Origin: Halichondria panicea
Taxonomy: Eukaryota; Porifera; Demospongiae; Suberitida; Halichondriidae
Assembly: GCF_963675165.1 (NCBI RefSeq)
Contig: NC_087389.1
Span: 4,276,830 to 4,340,829, forward strand
DNA: 64,000 nt
Direction: 5' to 3'
The notes under the pieces are model-generated. The model saw only the letters and a list, made by a program, of their open reading frames with translations, did no database searches and was not told the origin of the DNA. How positions within the stretch are numbered: the stretch's first letter is position 1; every line of letters starts with the position of its first letter. The position numbers and the translations under genes were made by a program. Of the stretch, positions 35,490 to 49,300 are shown piece by piece.

Positions 35490-35860
35490 ATGAAAGTACT
35501 AAATGAGACGTGCAAGAGGAGAAGTGGGTAGTGCAGTCATAGTGAATGATCAGATGGGTGGTTGATGGGAGTGCAAAATAACGAGAGACGGGCACTTGTG
35601 CGATATCTCCAAGTTATCTTCAAGACTCCTGTGAAGCTGATCCGTGACAAGAAAAGCTACCAATAGAAGTTGACAAGAATGGCACATCTTGGACATGAGC
35701 TCACTATCCGCCACGAAATTTTTCAATCATTTTTTGCACCTTTTCGTATGTACACTTTAGATGTAACTACCCTGGTTGGCATACAAATACCCTTCTTCAT
35801 CCTCATCTCTATGACGGATCCGTATGCACTATGGCTAAGGTGTTTACCATGCAGGTGTAG
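35490..35860 (-). pseudogene. Dual-kinase kinase 1 fragment
   Basis: Gapped nucleotide match to 29680-30105 of the dual-kinase gene. Preserved phrases include 'gatgggtggttgat', 'ggcacatcttggacatgagc' and 'ttcaatcattttttgcacc'. These cover the region from the G-loop to the HRD motif. Frames are destroyed. It is isolated from the main array by the pore-former-like and fibrinogen-like genes. Confidence 0.75.
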
Positions 35861-37079
35861 GATTAGCCTCCTTCACAAGGCCTCAAAAAGGAGAGGAAGA
35901 GCGGCCTGGGATCGAGGCTAGTGTAGGATTAGCAATAGGCCACACTAAATTGATCTTATGTTTCAGGGACTTTTAATCTCCAAAAACAGACCAGGGTGGC
36001 AGGCCAAAAAAAGAAAAAAATTAATAAATATCATTATAAAACCACAAACAGAGTCACAAACACACTACAAAAAGTCACTTTAGCAAAACATTACAACATT
36101 TTGCTAGATCACATGGCTGTTCTGACCTCTGACCTGACCACTAATTGGTTTATTTTTTTGGGCATTCTGCAAAAATATGACCCAAAAGATCCGTGAAACA
36201 TATTGGCCTTATTATACTATCGAACGAGTTTTTTTGGACCTCTAGCTGCATGTCACTTATAATAACATTAATTAACCTTTATGACCTTTTCTTTATTACT
36301 CTGTTATTGGACACGCCTACTCATGTGGCATTAATATACAGAGTAGTAAATAAATAAATAAATAAATGAATTATAGTGCCTAAAGTTAATTGTGTCAGCG
36401 AGCCTACCTAGCCTCGATCCTAGTCGGGTGCCACTGGCCGCCCTCTACCGTTGCACGGAAGGAAGTAGTCTATCCATGGTTTTGCTCCAATCAGATTGCA
36501 GTGTCTCAAGTGGAATGATTACACCCACTCAACCTTACTACGTGTACGTGTTAATAATGGGCTAGGTTTAGGGTTAGAGTTAGGGCAGAGGAGGGGATGA
36601 ACCGCTTGACTTACTATCAATGTTATCCCCCCCTGCAGAGCATAGTGGGGACATAGTCGGGTTTTAATTCAGCAAGTAACCCCGGCCGGAGTTTAGGATA
36701 TAGGGTGGAAAGTATGACTTCCTGTAATAAGTTTTCTGTATACAAACTCACAACAGTATAATATCCGGAAAAGTACATGTATAGCACATGCACATGTGTA
36801 TAGTCAAATTCCGGGGTTATTAAGTGGAGGTCATCTTTGTACAAGAGTACAGATATAACAGCTTAATTAGTCTCGAATATACCCGCCTCTAAGCTTTTTG
36901 CGTAGAGGCGGGGGGGGTGACCCATTCACTGTGGGCCACACCCATTTAAGAGTGACTATAGCTATCTTGTACTGATTTGGCTAGATTTAAACAGTCATGT
37001 ATTAATTATATATATAAACGTAAAACACAATCAGCAGCTAAAACTATGCCATCAGTCAGTTCTGTTAGTCTAAGAGTCT
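35861..37079. other. No gene; repeats and a microsatellite
   Basis: Contains 'gcggcctgggatcgaggcta' at about 35901-35920, also found at 28997-29016 and partly at 10315-10334, with a partial inverse around 36410-36445. An (AAAT)n run lies at about 36346-36367. No coding signal is recognised. Confidence 0.45.
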
Positions 37080-39848
37080 CTAAAGTTTGTCAGCAGTAGA
37101 TTTGGGCAAGTCTTTCTTAAACTCAATCACATCAACACTTGCTGTCAACTTTTTCTCCAAATTCTTCTTTCTCTGCTTGTCAGTCTTAATGGCATCTTGA
37201 AGACTTTTCAACTTGTCTTCTTCTTGAGCAAGACTGCGGATGTATTTGGAGGCCTCTTTTTCGTGACCCTCAAGAGCGGAGATGTTGCTTCGGAGATGTT
37301 GCTGTGTCGACTGAACCTCGCGAATCTCAGACTCCTTTTCGTAAATTCCACGCTGGATATCGTTAATCTGCATCTTGATTACAAAAGTATCACGAACAGC
37401 TCGCTCAGTTTTGGAATCGACAAGCTTGTCTCTCACCCACTTCTCAAGAACATCCTCCTGCACGTCTCGTATTTCATACTCCTTGATATCGTTGATCTCC
37501 TCACGAACGGTGAATGTTTTTTTCTCCGTGTTGGCAGGCACTTCAAAACGGAACTGGTAGAATCGATCGGTAATGTCGACAGGCTCTTCCTCCTCAACGT
37601 CTGGGATCTGAACAAGGTCGTAGTCTTCCAAAAAGAGGTGGTTTAGAAGGAAATCCATTTTCTTATCACTCTTATTTTTGATTCGATACAGAGTGATCTC
37701 ACGATGTATACGGGTCACTGTAGCTGTCCCCCTCTCGATACACATGTGGTGTGGTTTGAGGTAAGTGCTGTCGACGCCTTTAGCAATCTCACAGGCCAAC
37801 TCAACAGCAAACGGAATGGGTGGAGATTCGTCACCGGGGTGGATGGTTGGTAGGGTGCCTTGACCGAGGAAAACATCGGAGTTGGAGATCTGCAAACTCC
37901 CTCCCTCCAGAGTGCGTCCAGTTGTGTTTTCAAACAGCAGAGCACAGAGAGGGTTACCGGTACGAATAGACTCGTCGTAAAGGTAGACTTTCTGCCCTTC
38001 AAGTTGGGCTTGTAGCAGTGGAACAATCGCCTTCTGCTTTCTCTTTGCTGTTACGTGCATCGGGATTTGATAGCAAGAGAGATTGTCCTGGGATGCCATC
38101 ACAAACTGGCTCTGATTACTGGAACCAAATCGATTTTGGATACCCTTCGTCGATGAAGTGCTAGCCATGATGAGAGTTGCATTATTCCCGATTGTGTAAT
38201 CAGAGAGGAGGCGGCCATCTTCAACAGCTTTTCCAGCAAACATGAGCTTGAATGAGAACGGAGAAGTTCCTTTTGTTTTTGCAATTTTGGCCTTCAGTTT
38301 TAGTACACCATCTTTCGGATTTGCTCGCATATTGAAGTACGATCCGTTCAGGTCCTTGATCTTCAGTTGCCAGATTCCCTCGTCAGATATGGACCGCGAT
38401 TTTGACTCTATGGGCGGAGCTCCGACCACCAGTTTAAGGCTGATATCATTCCAGTCTTCGTCGAGTGTGTTGTGGACTATGGCCAGACCATCCAGTTGAA
38501 AGTTGGTGGGGTGATCTGATAGCTTCATGCGATAAGAGCTCTTGAACTCAGTTACCTGTAGGGAAAGATAAAACAGTTACAAACTTTGAGAAAGTTGATG
38601 ATTAGCTTTATTAGGCAGTCAAAATTTTGGTTATTTTATCTACAATGTTTGCTATTTTTAAGCAGTGCATGAATAATATTATAGGAGTATCCCACTCCCA
38701 CATACTTCTATAGACAATGCAGAAGGTGGTGTCATAGTACGTACTTATATCACAGAGTGCATAAATACACTTATGGTGAAAAATCACCTGATATCACAAG
38801 AGTGTTTGTTGATAGTGTGTAATAAAGAAGAGGAGGTACGACTGCTACAATTGAGGTATTTGGTCACAGCACTGTTGGAATTATGCACGTGACCAAGCCT
38901 AATTGAGGTACTCGTGATGTACCTCCTCTGGTGTGTAAGCGTGTATGAACCTGGTGTGGTTAGCATAGTTTATATAACTACAATTAGTGTTTGTGACATA
39001 GCAACTTCAGGCAAGTATAGAGGTGCGTGGGAGTCGGATACTCCTATTCATACACTCCTGATATACCGTACAACTGGAAAATTTGGCGGGCAAATGAGCC
39101 ATTGAACCGTCTTGGTTTTTTTATTTGGCGTCTCAGGCGTGGCTATTACAGTAATGACGTTGTGTCCACTGGTAAATTCAACACCAGCCAAATTTTCCAG
39201 TTTTACGGCATAGAAAATAATAATCATAATCAAACTTACCTGAAAACCATAACGAGCGATGAGGTTTTGTGGTGTGTCTATGTCAGAGTAGAACACGCTC
39301 AGCTTCTGGTGATCATCATTTCCAGTCATCCTCCTGAGATCGAGAGAAAAGGCGAGGTCCTCTTGTACTTGCGCCTCCAGGATATGGAAATTCTTGATGT
39401 TTTTGATCGGAAACATCCTCATGAAACCCCCCTCCTGTAGAATGCTAACGTGCTCAAGCTCATTTCCAGAGGTGGGGTCGTGTACAGAGTTGTCAACACC
39501 TAAAACCCGCCCCTCAATAACCTCCAAATTATCAGCATCTTGGAACGTGATGGACATCATTCGACCGACTAGGGAGCGTATTAGACCGACAATTGGCTCA
39601 CGACTACTCAAGCTGATGCTTGCCTCAGGCTTTGTGACCTCGTAGGCAATGTTTCCAACTTTCGTACTTGCATCTCCATTGAATTGTAGACTCTCAAGAA
39701 CACTTTTCATGTGGTCAGAGGAGAAGTAAAGATCGATATTACCGTGACCTTGGATGACTTTTTCTCGTTGGAAAACGGCAAAACCATTGTCGTAGAGCGT
39801 GACCTGCCTGATAGGCATGCCTTCCATCTGCTGAGCCTCACTTGCCAT
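37080..39848 (-). CDS. DUF4139-type protein with inserted ubiquitin-like domain and C-terminal coiled coil
   Basis: Two exons, 39848-39240 and 38555-37080, joined in phase 0, give about 694 aa. The N-terminus (VTLYDNGFAVFQRE) and the later core (SYRMKL, FQLDGLAIVHNTLDEDWNDISLKLVVG) match the DUF4139 mucoidy-inhibitor-like family, whose function is unknown. Just after that core, about residues 245-320, a segment with WQLKIKDLNGSYF, LKLKAKI, FKLMFAGKAVEDGRLLSDY and ATLIM has the sequence pattern of a beta-grasp ubiquitin-like domain, without a terminal Gly-Gly. A long charged helical C-terminus (QRGIYEKESEIREVQS onward) is predicted coiled coil. No signal peptide or membrane span is seen, so it is probably cytosolic. 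It is divergent from the RBM-type gene with about 0.5 kb between. The intron holds an inverted-repeat element. Confidence 0.8.
38681..39047. mobile_element. Nested inverted-repeat element in the DUF4139 gene intron
   Basis: The outer ends 'ataggagtatcccactccca' and the imperfect complement 'tgggagtcggatactcctat' bracket an inner inverted pair, 'gaggaggtacgactgc' near 38829 and 'gatgtacctcctc' near 38916. MITE-like, non-coding. Confidence 0.7.
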
Positions 39849-40409
39849 TGTAACTCGATTCCCTGTGGTAGAGAAGCAGATAAAAATTAACAACAAGAGT
39901 CAATACGTTTTAATAATTAGTTTTATAACTCTAATCTAGGCTAGATTCTAGCTCTAGCTAGCTGATGACCTTGCTCACTTTCAGGGGTTTAAGGATAAGA
40001 AGGAATCTTTATTTTATCTTCTGCAGGTTGAAGGAGAGGTGTCTCAAAACATAAGAAAGGGTTTTCTGCTCGGTTTTCTGCACAGTCAAGTCTGATCAAC
40101 AGTCAGCAGACCCTCCCACGCCTTTTTGACTCCGCATAACTATGGGGAGTGGCTGGTAGGTAAGGCACTCTAATTCTACACACGTGCAAGTACAGTAGAT
40201 CTACAATAAAATCAAAAGCTAGCTACGGTAGTTACTCTGCTGTCTCTAAGGACATACAATAGAAGCCAAGAGCCATAATGTAAGCTTCTGTACTCTGTAT
40301 AATGTCACTGTGAGATATATATACATACACGTACATATACAAACGTGTAGTGTAGACTGCATTAAAATTAACTGCAGCTATTCATTATTTTGTTCTCCTA
40401 CTTGTTTAG
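39849..40409. promoter_or_regulatory. Divergent promoter region between DUF4139-type and RBM5/10-type genes
   Basis: The two genes face away from each other across this interval. It must hold the 5' UTR and first exon(s) of the RBM-type gene. A donor-like site lies at about 40278 (aat|gtaagc). I cannot place the start codon with confidence. Confidence 0.45.
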
Positions 40410-43328
40410 GTCTCGGGATCGTGATGATGACAAGGACTCGTATCGTCGTAGAGACAGGAGCAGGTCACGTGACCGTCGGAGGCGTTACAAGGACGAGCAC
40501 GACGACCGCGATCGCCCCAGGCACAGAGGGAGATCGGTGAGAGTGTGTCCAAGTATTGGCAATACATTTCTACATTATCTCCCTATGAGTGTGTTATCTC
40601 CCTATTAAAGTGTATATCAGCCTATCTATTCATATTTATGTCTCATAATCAAATAGAACACCAAACACATCAGTTTTCTTGTATTGTACATTGTATAATC
40701 CTCAAGGTTATATACTAAATGTAATGGTTACATGAATATACCTACATGTACCATTCCTGTACAAGTACTGTTGTTTCCTACAAGTATATACACTGGTTAA
40801 AGTATATGTATTGCTAAGATACCATTCCTTGGATTGCTGTCTCTATTATCTATGGTTGTACGTATGTACAGTACATTGCGCCCTCGGGAGCATATAGAAC
40901 TGCCCTCAGGTACAAAGCCAATACACCCTAGATATCCATGGCATAACTATTACAGTCTGTACCGTACTTATTCTAAGAAACGCCCCCTTATAATAAGGCG
41001 CCACTTGGAGGTTTTCCCCATAAGGCACCATTATAAAATTCATTTCTTGTTTTTTTGCATACACTAGCCTTAAAAACAAAACGATAAACGTATTTATTTA
41101 AAAGCGTTGCCTTATTTAGAAAAGGTATGGTATCTAAGGCCTAACACATGTACACTATCACTTGACACTGCTGGATGTTCCTATCTCACACATCCATATT
41201 ACTATCTCCCACTCAGAGTGAAGATAATGACGATTATCGGAGACGCCGTGACGATAATGATGATTACCCGAGGCGTGACAGAGACATTAGAAGGTAACGA
41301 CACAACGTGTACTGTTATAACCTTTACACTCCAATGTACAGTACATGGTCTGTAATAACAAAAGCACCGCCTGTGCTGATGCCTCACCTCAGTGGAGGTG
41401 CTAAAGCTCATAGCATAAAGCTACTAGCTATTGCTGTTATACTCACATAATGTTCTTACGGTAATTTTACTGCGTCTGTAATCACAGTGAAACTCATAGC
41501 GAGTGGGAAATGATCAACCATCTGCCAAAAGTACAAAGTCTAAAAGCTAAAATTAATGTGGCTGCATCAGTGCAGTAGAGCCTTGCAGCTCTCTTCTCAC
41601 TTTTGGAGCTACCAATAGCTAGTACGGGCTACTCATAATTGGAATTAGACAATTCAATTGAGATACGTGTGCAAACTTAAATTGACCTCTGGGCCCCGAG
41701 TGTCGTCAAATTAATAGCAGAGTCCGAAAGTGTTTCGATTTAGCAGTATTCATGTACAGTTATTATTATATCATTATGCAGTAATACATACGTGTACAGT
41801 GTAGGTCCATTTTATGTGATCATGTGCTTTATCTCTGTGTCCCGTCCCTACAGACAAACTGTGCCAGTGGTGTTCCTAGAGAAGGTCCCAGAGAGGGTCA
41901 CTCAGAGTGAGGTATGTGAGAGCTGGGCACATGTGTGTAGGAAGTTAGCACCTTAAATTGTATGTAGTGGAGTGGAACCTGCTTATACCGTATAGCGGGT
42001 ATATTTCGAGGGTATAAATGTTCGCGGTTTTCGCGGATTGAGCCTGTACTGCGAAAATTTATACCCACGAAAATTTATGAATAGTATAGGCGTGTTCAGT
42101 ATTATGGATTCGAGGCTAACGGTGTGGAGGTACAGCTGCATGTTGATGTGCACATGCGCCAGAAGGCTGGGAACTCAGACCACGAAAATAAAATCCGCAG
42201 AATTCTTTGTAATGGTCCATCCGCGAAAATTTATACCCTCGAAATATACCCGCTATACGGTAGTCTTCACCGGTGGGCAGACAGTAGTGGCTGTACTAAT
42301 TATAGGGGTGGCCTGCTAACACATGTTGAAACACATTGCTGTGGTGATACTGGGACCTTCCTATTGACCTAACTATTATACATGGCATACCGTACGGTTA
42401 GAAAATTTCGAGGGTGTAAATTTTCGTGCAATTCAATATTCTGTCTTATTTGGAAAATTTCGCGGGTAGTAAATTTCGTGGAGTTAGGGTGTGTCACTAT
42501 CTCGCATGTGTAAACAAAGCCTTTCTTGGGTTTTAATTTTCGTGTTCTGCAGCCACCCACGAAAAACGCGAAATTAAAAACACCTCGAAATTTTCTACCC
42601 GTACGGTATTCCTGGAATGTACACAACTAGTGTGCTTCACATCCTCTTTATTTCCCTGGCAGATAACTCGCGAGCTGTCCAAGTACTCAGAGAAGATTAG
42701 AGACATCAGAGTGTTCAAGAGAGGGGACAGGAGTGAGTAAATGAATGTGCATACATGTATTTGTACTGTGCAGTGATTAATGGTCACTCTGAAGAGGTTT
42801 CCATTTAATACAGTGCTCCTTGTGTTTTTATGTGGCGATAGTCCATAACAGCCTTTGGTTTGTGCCTGTTGCATTGATCAGTGGTGTTTGTGTGCTGTAC
42901 AGTAGACGAGCCGTACAAGTCTGCCGTGGTTGAGTTTTATGAGAGGGAGCATGCAGCACGCTGGCTCAACGAGAACAAGGTACTTAGCATACCTGGCAAT
43001 ACTATCCACTCTTAAAGAATCTGTCACAGTTAATGTGCAATAATGGCTTTGATTACATGTACTGTTACAGTAACTACATGTATGTCACTGATATATGCCT
43101 CATTAGGAGGGCCTCATTTATACTATACCTCATGAGTCGTACTCGTCTTCACTGTATTTCCCCCCTCACTGCTACATGTATATATTCCTCCCCCTCATGC
43201 TCACTGCTCTAACCCCCCCTCCCCTTCAGGACAGCTTCATGTTGCTGGGTGAGAGGGTTAGTGCCGAGGGTTCCTTAGACCCACCAGAGCCTAAGGGAGA
43301 TTGGGTCTGCTCCCAGGTATGCTAATAT

Positions 43329-43369
<41 letters not shown>

Positions 43370-46300
43370 TTAATGACCCGGCCCTCTCTACACTCACTCC
43401 TACAGTGTCGCAAACTCAACTTCTCTCGGCGGACTCAATGTGTCAGCTGTAAATATCCTCGCAGAGGTCAGCTACTGTACTTACTAATGTACATGTACAG
43501 TTAGTATACATTATAGTTATGAATTGAACCATAAAAACAGCAAACAGTTTATATGGCGTGCAGGCTATCTATAGAGTAGATACAACGTTGTGTGTATAGA
43601 GCGTGTTTTTTAAGGGTCAACATTTTTGCAATTTAGCTGTTTCATGAGGGAAAATTCCATTTATTGTTTCTTCAGAATCAGAGCGAGACAGTACACATGA
43701 CGACCAATGGGACAGACGAGCTCCGCCAGCCAATGGTAACCATGGTGATGTAGCATATAAGTATGTGTGGACCGCTTGTTGTGTACCATTGGTAGATGCG
43801 TACCCTCGACTTTTTTGGATATGTTTTCTTTCCACAGTGTTAATTGTACGTGGACTGGATCCAGAAACACAGGAACTTAATGTAAGCAATTGCCACTCAC
43901 TACGCTACTACTGCCGCTACGTCGTTATTATAAATAATTAAACGACCCCTAGGGGCTCTATAATTAATCTGTTCTCTTGATTAAATGGATGAATATAACT
44001 ACTTCACGTTTGTTCATACATGTAGTATATATAGGGAGGTTGTCCTTATTTGTGTAAAGTTTAGTGGCGGAAGCACTGTGAGAGGACAGTATCCCTTGCA
44101 TGTATTTGGAAGTTCTATTATATGTACTGTACTGCACCCACGTTTTATTGCATACACAAATCAGTCTGGGCCTCTTCGGTCTGCATGTGTGTTGTGTGTA
44201 CGTGTGTGTATGCAGGTGCAGGTGATATCTTCTATAGGTGTATTACCTACTGCACTGTTTCATATGTTGCCATACAGGTTGTGAATGCGGTGGCTCTATT
44301 AGCACCTGAGCTGAGGATGAAAGATGTGAGAGTCATACGAGAAAAAGGCTGCAATTTATCGCGAGGGTTTGCTTTCATTGAGCTGAACAATGTCGAGGTC
44401 AGTTGGTCAGTACTGCTGCTGATCACTTAAAGAATAGAGCACTACAAATGAGTGGATTGCTTGCCCCCGGTTTTGCTTTTCCTGACAATCCCAAAAATGT
44501 CCCATTGCAAATGTTTTTGTAGACGTCTAGTTATCACTTGAATGTACCGTGCAATGTTTTTATGGTGTACAATACTGTACGTACTGTAGTCAATGTGTCT
44601 CAGTATTTACGTATGCATTTATACAGTAGTACAGATGTGTGTCTATGTCTTATATTTTTATGCGTTTTTTTCTCCATAAATAACAGGAAGCCAAAGATTT
44701 ACTCGAAACATTGACTTCTAAACGAGATCCCTTTATAGTGTCTGGGAAACGAGGTAAGGATAACTTATATACTATTAAATTTTCACCCCCACCCACCCCC
44801 ACACACAGTAATAGTGGACTATGCTCGTCCCAGTAACACATACAACAACAGCAAGACCCCTACCAACTCAGTCGCCACGGCAGCCATTGCTCAGGCTCAG
44901 TGGTCTCATGTATGTCAACCACCACTCTAGTATAATACATGTGTATGTACATGTCCCTCCTTGTAAACATGTTCAATCTGCATTATTTACTGTGTGAAAT
45001 GACATCATTGGTGTCTTGTACATACAGCATTAATCAATTTCACTCTATTTACTGCCTGATATTTTTACGTTTAGTACAAAGTTTGATGTGTTCTTGTCTG
45101 ATCTAATCAATCAATCATCTGCCCCCCCCCCCCACCCCACTCACACACATGTACATGTAGGTTGGCACCAATAATGCTGCTCTGGGCCCAACACAGGTAA
45201 ATTGTCGTTGTCTTGTGTACAGCTTACGTTTTGAGAAGCCTTTTCCCTCTGTTTTATCTGATACATGTCAGTTTGAAATTAGGAGGGTCCTTGTACACAT
45301 ACGTAACATGGCATTTGAGTTATATAATGGTACAGTATGTAGGGTAGAAGCTAGAACTTGCGCTTTATATGTGAGTAGATGATTTGTTTGTGTGTGTCTG
45401 CCTGGAGCTCTTGAAAGAAAACGGTTTTTTGCTGAATGGAGAGATGTTCTGGAGATGGTAAATGAAAAGGTTGTCAAGTTGTAACACTGAAAACTGTTGA
45501 GAACGTTCAGATATTGACTTACACTACCATTTTCTTTCTTTTTGTTAATAACCAGAGCACTGTGTATCAAGCTAGTCAACAAGGTTGGTTCTCTCGTCAT
45601 TCAACTGCTGCCGAATTACTCAAGTCTCTCAATATATGTCTGTCAGATATTTTGAACTGTGATGTAATGTAGATTGTTATACAGTGGACAATATCCTTGT
45701 GATTTTAGGCTTCCTTCAAAGGGCTTGTGCAGTGTACCCTGTACTGTTAGAGTTGGTATTAGAGGGGCCACTGTTTTCGTATAATTATTGCCGACTTCTA
45801 GACTGAGCTTGATGGAGGTTGAACTGAACTGGAGATCACTCACCATTACAAGTTGTCTAACCGTTCTTTGTTCTCTCTCCCACACTCACACACAGGAGCT
45901 GAGGCCACTGCCACCATTGCCACCACTGCCACTGCCACCACTCAAGGTACATTGTAACACCAACAGTCACTTGACATACAGTGTAGCTATTGTATACGAG
46001 TACAGTCGTGTATATAGTACTTGTCCTCCTGAAGCATAATCTCTTGAGATATATTGGTGATTGTCGAAAGCATTCCTTTTTAGTACCTTTTTGTACGTTC
46101 GTGGCCTAAATGCCCTTGAGTTGTACTAATTGGTTGAGCATGCACGCATCACTTTACCCCCCCCCTCCTTCTCCAGACGTGTCAGCTGACAATGAGCTGT
46201 CCTCTTCGTACAGCTACGATGAGACGTCAGGGTTCTACTACGACTCAAAGACTGGCCTCTACTATGATCCAAAGACTCAGGTACTGCAGTGGTGGGATGT

Positions 46301-49300
46301 CCTGTGAATATTCTTTGGTTGACTAAAAATTGTTGCCCTTGTGTGTGCATAAACTTACATGTAGCTTTCCCGATTCTAAAATTATGGGATCCATTTTGTA
46401 GCTGTTAGAGAGTCATCTACTTGTTGTGTTTAGATCACCAATTGTTGCTCAATGAGATTATACAACAGCTATAATTATCCTGTTTTCCCCTTCAGTATCA
46501 CTACAACAGTCAGACTGGTCAGTATTGCTACTATGACCCAGCACAGCTCAAGTACGTACCAGTGGACAGTGAAGGGTGAGTGAAACTGCAGTAAAGTGGT
46601 CATGGATGGATGCAGAGTCTTACTACGTAGATGTGTTGAAATAAATAATAAATGAACGTTTCTTCTTGCAGTAACCCCCTGAATGAAGCAGACCCGACCA
46701 AAACAGGTTAGGAACTGTACATGTATGTATACAAGTACAGCTGTGCAGTATCAATTAAAGCTTCTGGAATAAGGAAATCACATGTTTAGTGCTATTACTG
46801 GTAGAGACGTCCCGTTTCCTTACTTCTGTAGCATTAGATATTATTTGTAAATGGACGTTGGTTTTGTTGCAGGCGGTTTGAAGATGGATGGCAACTCACT
46901 AGTGTCTGCCAGCTCTATCAGCGCCAAGAAGGTAGGTGGAGGTACACAGAGGAAGTTGCCATGCCCCTACAGTAATAGTGCACCTTTGCTGATAGACCAG
47001 GCTTAGAAATAGCAGTTATTGTATGATATGCACTGAGCAGCAAACATTTCAGTTTTAGAATGGAAGAATGCTTCCCACACCGTACACAGCAGACCTCGGG
47101 AGTTAGCAGTGTGCGCTTAATCACCCCCTCCCACACAAACACACACACACTCACCTTCCGCAGATTGCCAAGAACATGGAGCGATGGGCAAAATCTGTCA
47201 ATGCTGCCAAGTCAGCACAAAAGCAGCAGGTGAATATGCTGACTCAGCAAAGCAAGCCCCTGGCCAAACCCTCTACTAGCAAGAGCATCCCCAGTGTCGG
47301 CATTGCCGTCGGCAACACGGTTCCACAGGTGGGTGGTGTGAGTAATATACAATGTGTATAGAGACTTCCCATTGTCATGTAAGTTGGTTAGTCCTTGACC
47401 TTTTCTCTGCTCTCTATAGGTTGAAAAGCCCGTGCCTCGTAACGACATCTCAGTGACCCCTCTCCCTAGAAACACCCTCCCTAGGCACACTCTCCCCTCT
47501 GGAGCAGATACCAACCCCACCCACACCGACTGGGACCAACTTGCCTGTCTCCTTTGTAAGAGAAAGTTTCCCTCGAAAGATGTGCTCGTAAAACATCAAC
47601 AGTTCTCAGATCTGCACAAGGTGTGCACATGTGTGTTGTGTATTTATGGGGTGCCTTACACCACAGTTGTACTTTATCTGGTGTTGTTACAAATGTGGTG
47701 TTTCAAACTGTCCCTTGATATTTTAAGTAGATTATAGCTGACTGATGTGTTCACTTTCAATTGGTTTCCTTAGCAAAACCTACTGAAATGGAAGAACCCA
47801 CAGCAGACAGCTGCCTCCACCTCAGACCAGGTAACCATCTAAGTTGATCAGCTTGGTTTTAGCATACAGATAACCTGCTATCTATGGTTTTAGTTTTGTT
47901 GGAATGATGTCTGCCTAAATGGACGTGGCCTGTTTTACAGTAAGACCCTATGTGCTTTTTCATTGTGGGTGCAATGTTAATGGATCTACATGTAGATCTG
48001 GCCTGTTTTTAGCATGGTGGAGTTTATGGTATACTACTACTGCCCACACAATGTATGTATATGCATGCGGATGTATATAGCAGTCCCCGCTAGTAATACT
48101 GCCACCATGTCCCCCTCCCCCACACTCTTTCTACAGACTAGGTACCGAGATCGTGCCCAGGAGAGGCGTGTGTTGGTTGGGTCTTCGGCCATTGTGCCAG
48201 AGTGGAAGAAGAAGATCGACCAGGAGATGGCACAACCCCCCATACCGTGAGTGGGGGTGGATTTCTTGCTGCTGTGTATTAGTTTATTCCGTGTGGTATA
48301 CTTGTGTTTACTCAGATATGAGCAGCCCACCATTCATGGACTAAAGGAAGACAATATTGGAAACAAAATGTTAACAGTAAGTATTCCAACCTGTACTATT
48401 TTATGTGATACTCATTCAGCGATAATTATTATTTTCGTCGTGCAGGCTATGGGGTGGAGTGATGGGCAGGGCTTGGGCAGGTCCAACCAGGGAATTGTCG
48501 AGCCCATCAAGGTGAGGTTCTCTGTGCGTATACATTAATTAGTACAGTAGTGTATATAATCATAGTACTACTATAAATTATTTAGTTTGCACTTCAGTAC
48601 AATACATGCACATAATGGGAATAAGGACATCACTTTTTGGTTGAGAGTTGTTGTAGGTAGACTGTATATGATACCAAGAGTGCATAAGAAGAGAAGAGTG
48701 TCGAACTACTGATACTTTTACACAAACACTTGTGCATAAAGTAACATGACTCGCACGTGATAAAGTATTTACTAGTAATCTCCCAGAGGAGGGTGGACAG
48801 GGTCAAAAGGTCACTAATGAATCATCACGTGAGCTTATGTTTTGTGCAGTAAATTTTAAAGTTTGACTGCACATCGCGCCCTGATTCTTGTGATAAAGTA
48901 GCCCCTTTATGTTACTGCTGCTGCAAATTAGTTAACTTTAGCTACTGCCCCTCCAGAGAAATCGTGCAGTGACTAAAAGGGGTGACCTCTCACAAAGGTC
49001 GTAGTTCTGTCATGTAAAACTGACCTTTATAAAGTAGGAGCTACCGTGCTGTAGATCGAGTGAATGTGTATAGTTCAGCTATATCATCATCTAAGTATAC
49101 TCTTGTTGCAGAATGAAAAGGTGACCTGTTGGCTAGAAAAGAGCTTGATAAAAGTAGGTTCAAGGTTCAAGTATTTTAATAAAGACTACGTCATTATTAA
49201 CTTTTTGGCTTCGTGACCAACCTCCTCTGGTAATCTCCTAGTAAATGTTAACCGTGACGTTTTTAGGGGTGTGGTAATCGAACAATTCTAGCTAGTTGTT

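Noticed and set aside
36623-36844. 73-codon minus-strand frame
   Set aside because: No domain, no splice context and AT-rich intergenic composition.
41202-41411. 69-codon minus-strand frame
   Set aside because: Antisense of an RBM-type Arg/Asp-rich exon plus a dispersed repeat.
43301-43504. 67-codon plus-strand frame through the TG run
   Set aside because: It is an accidental join of the microsatellite with the zinc-finger exon 43406-43466.
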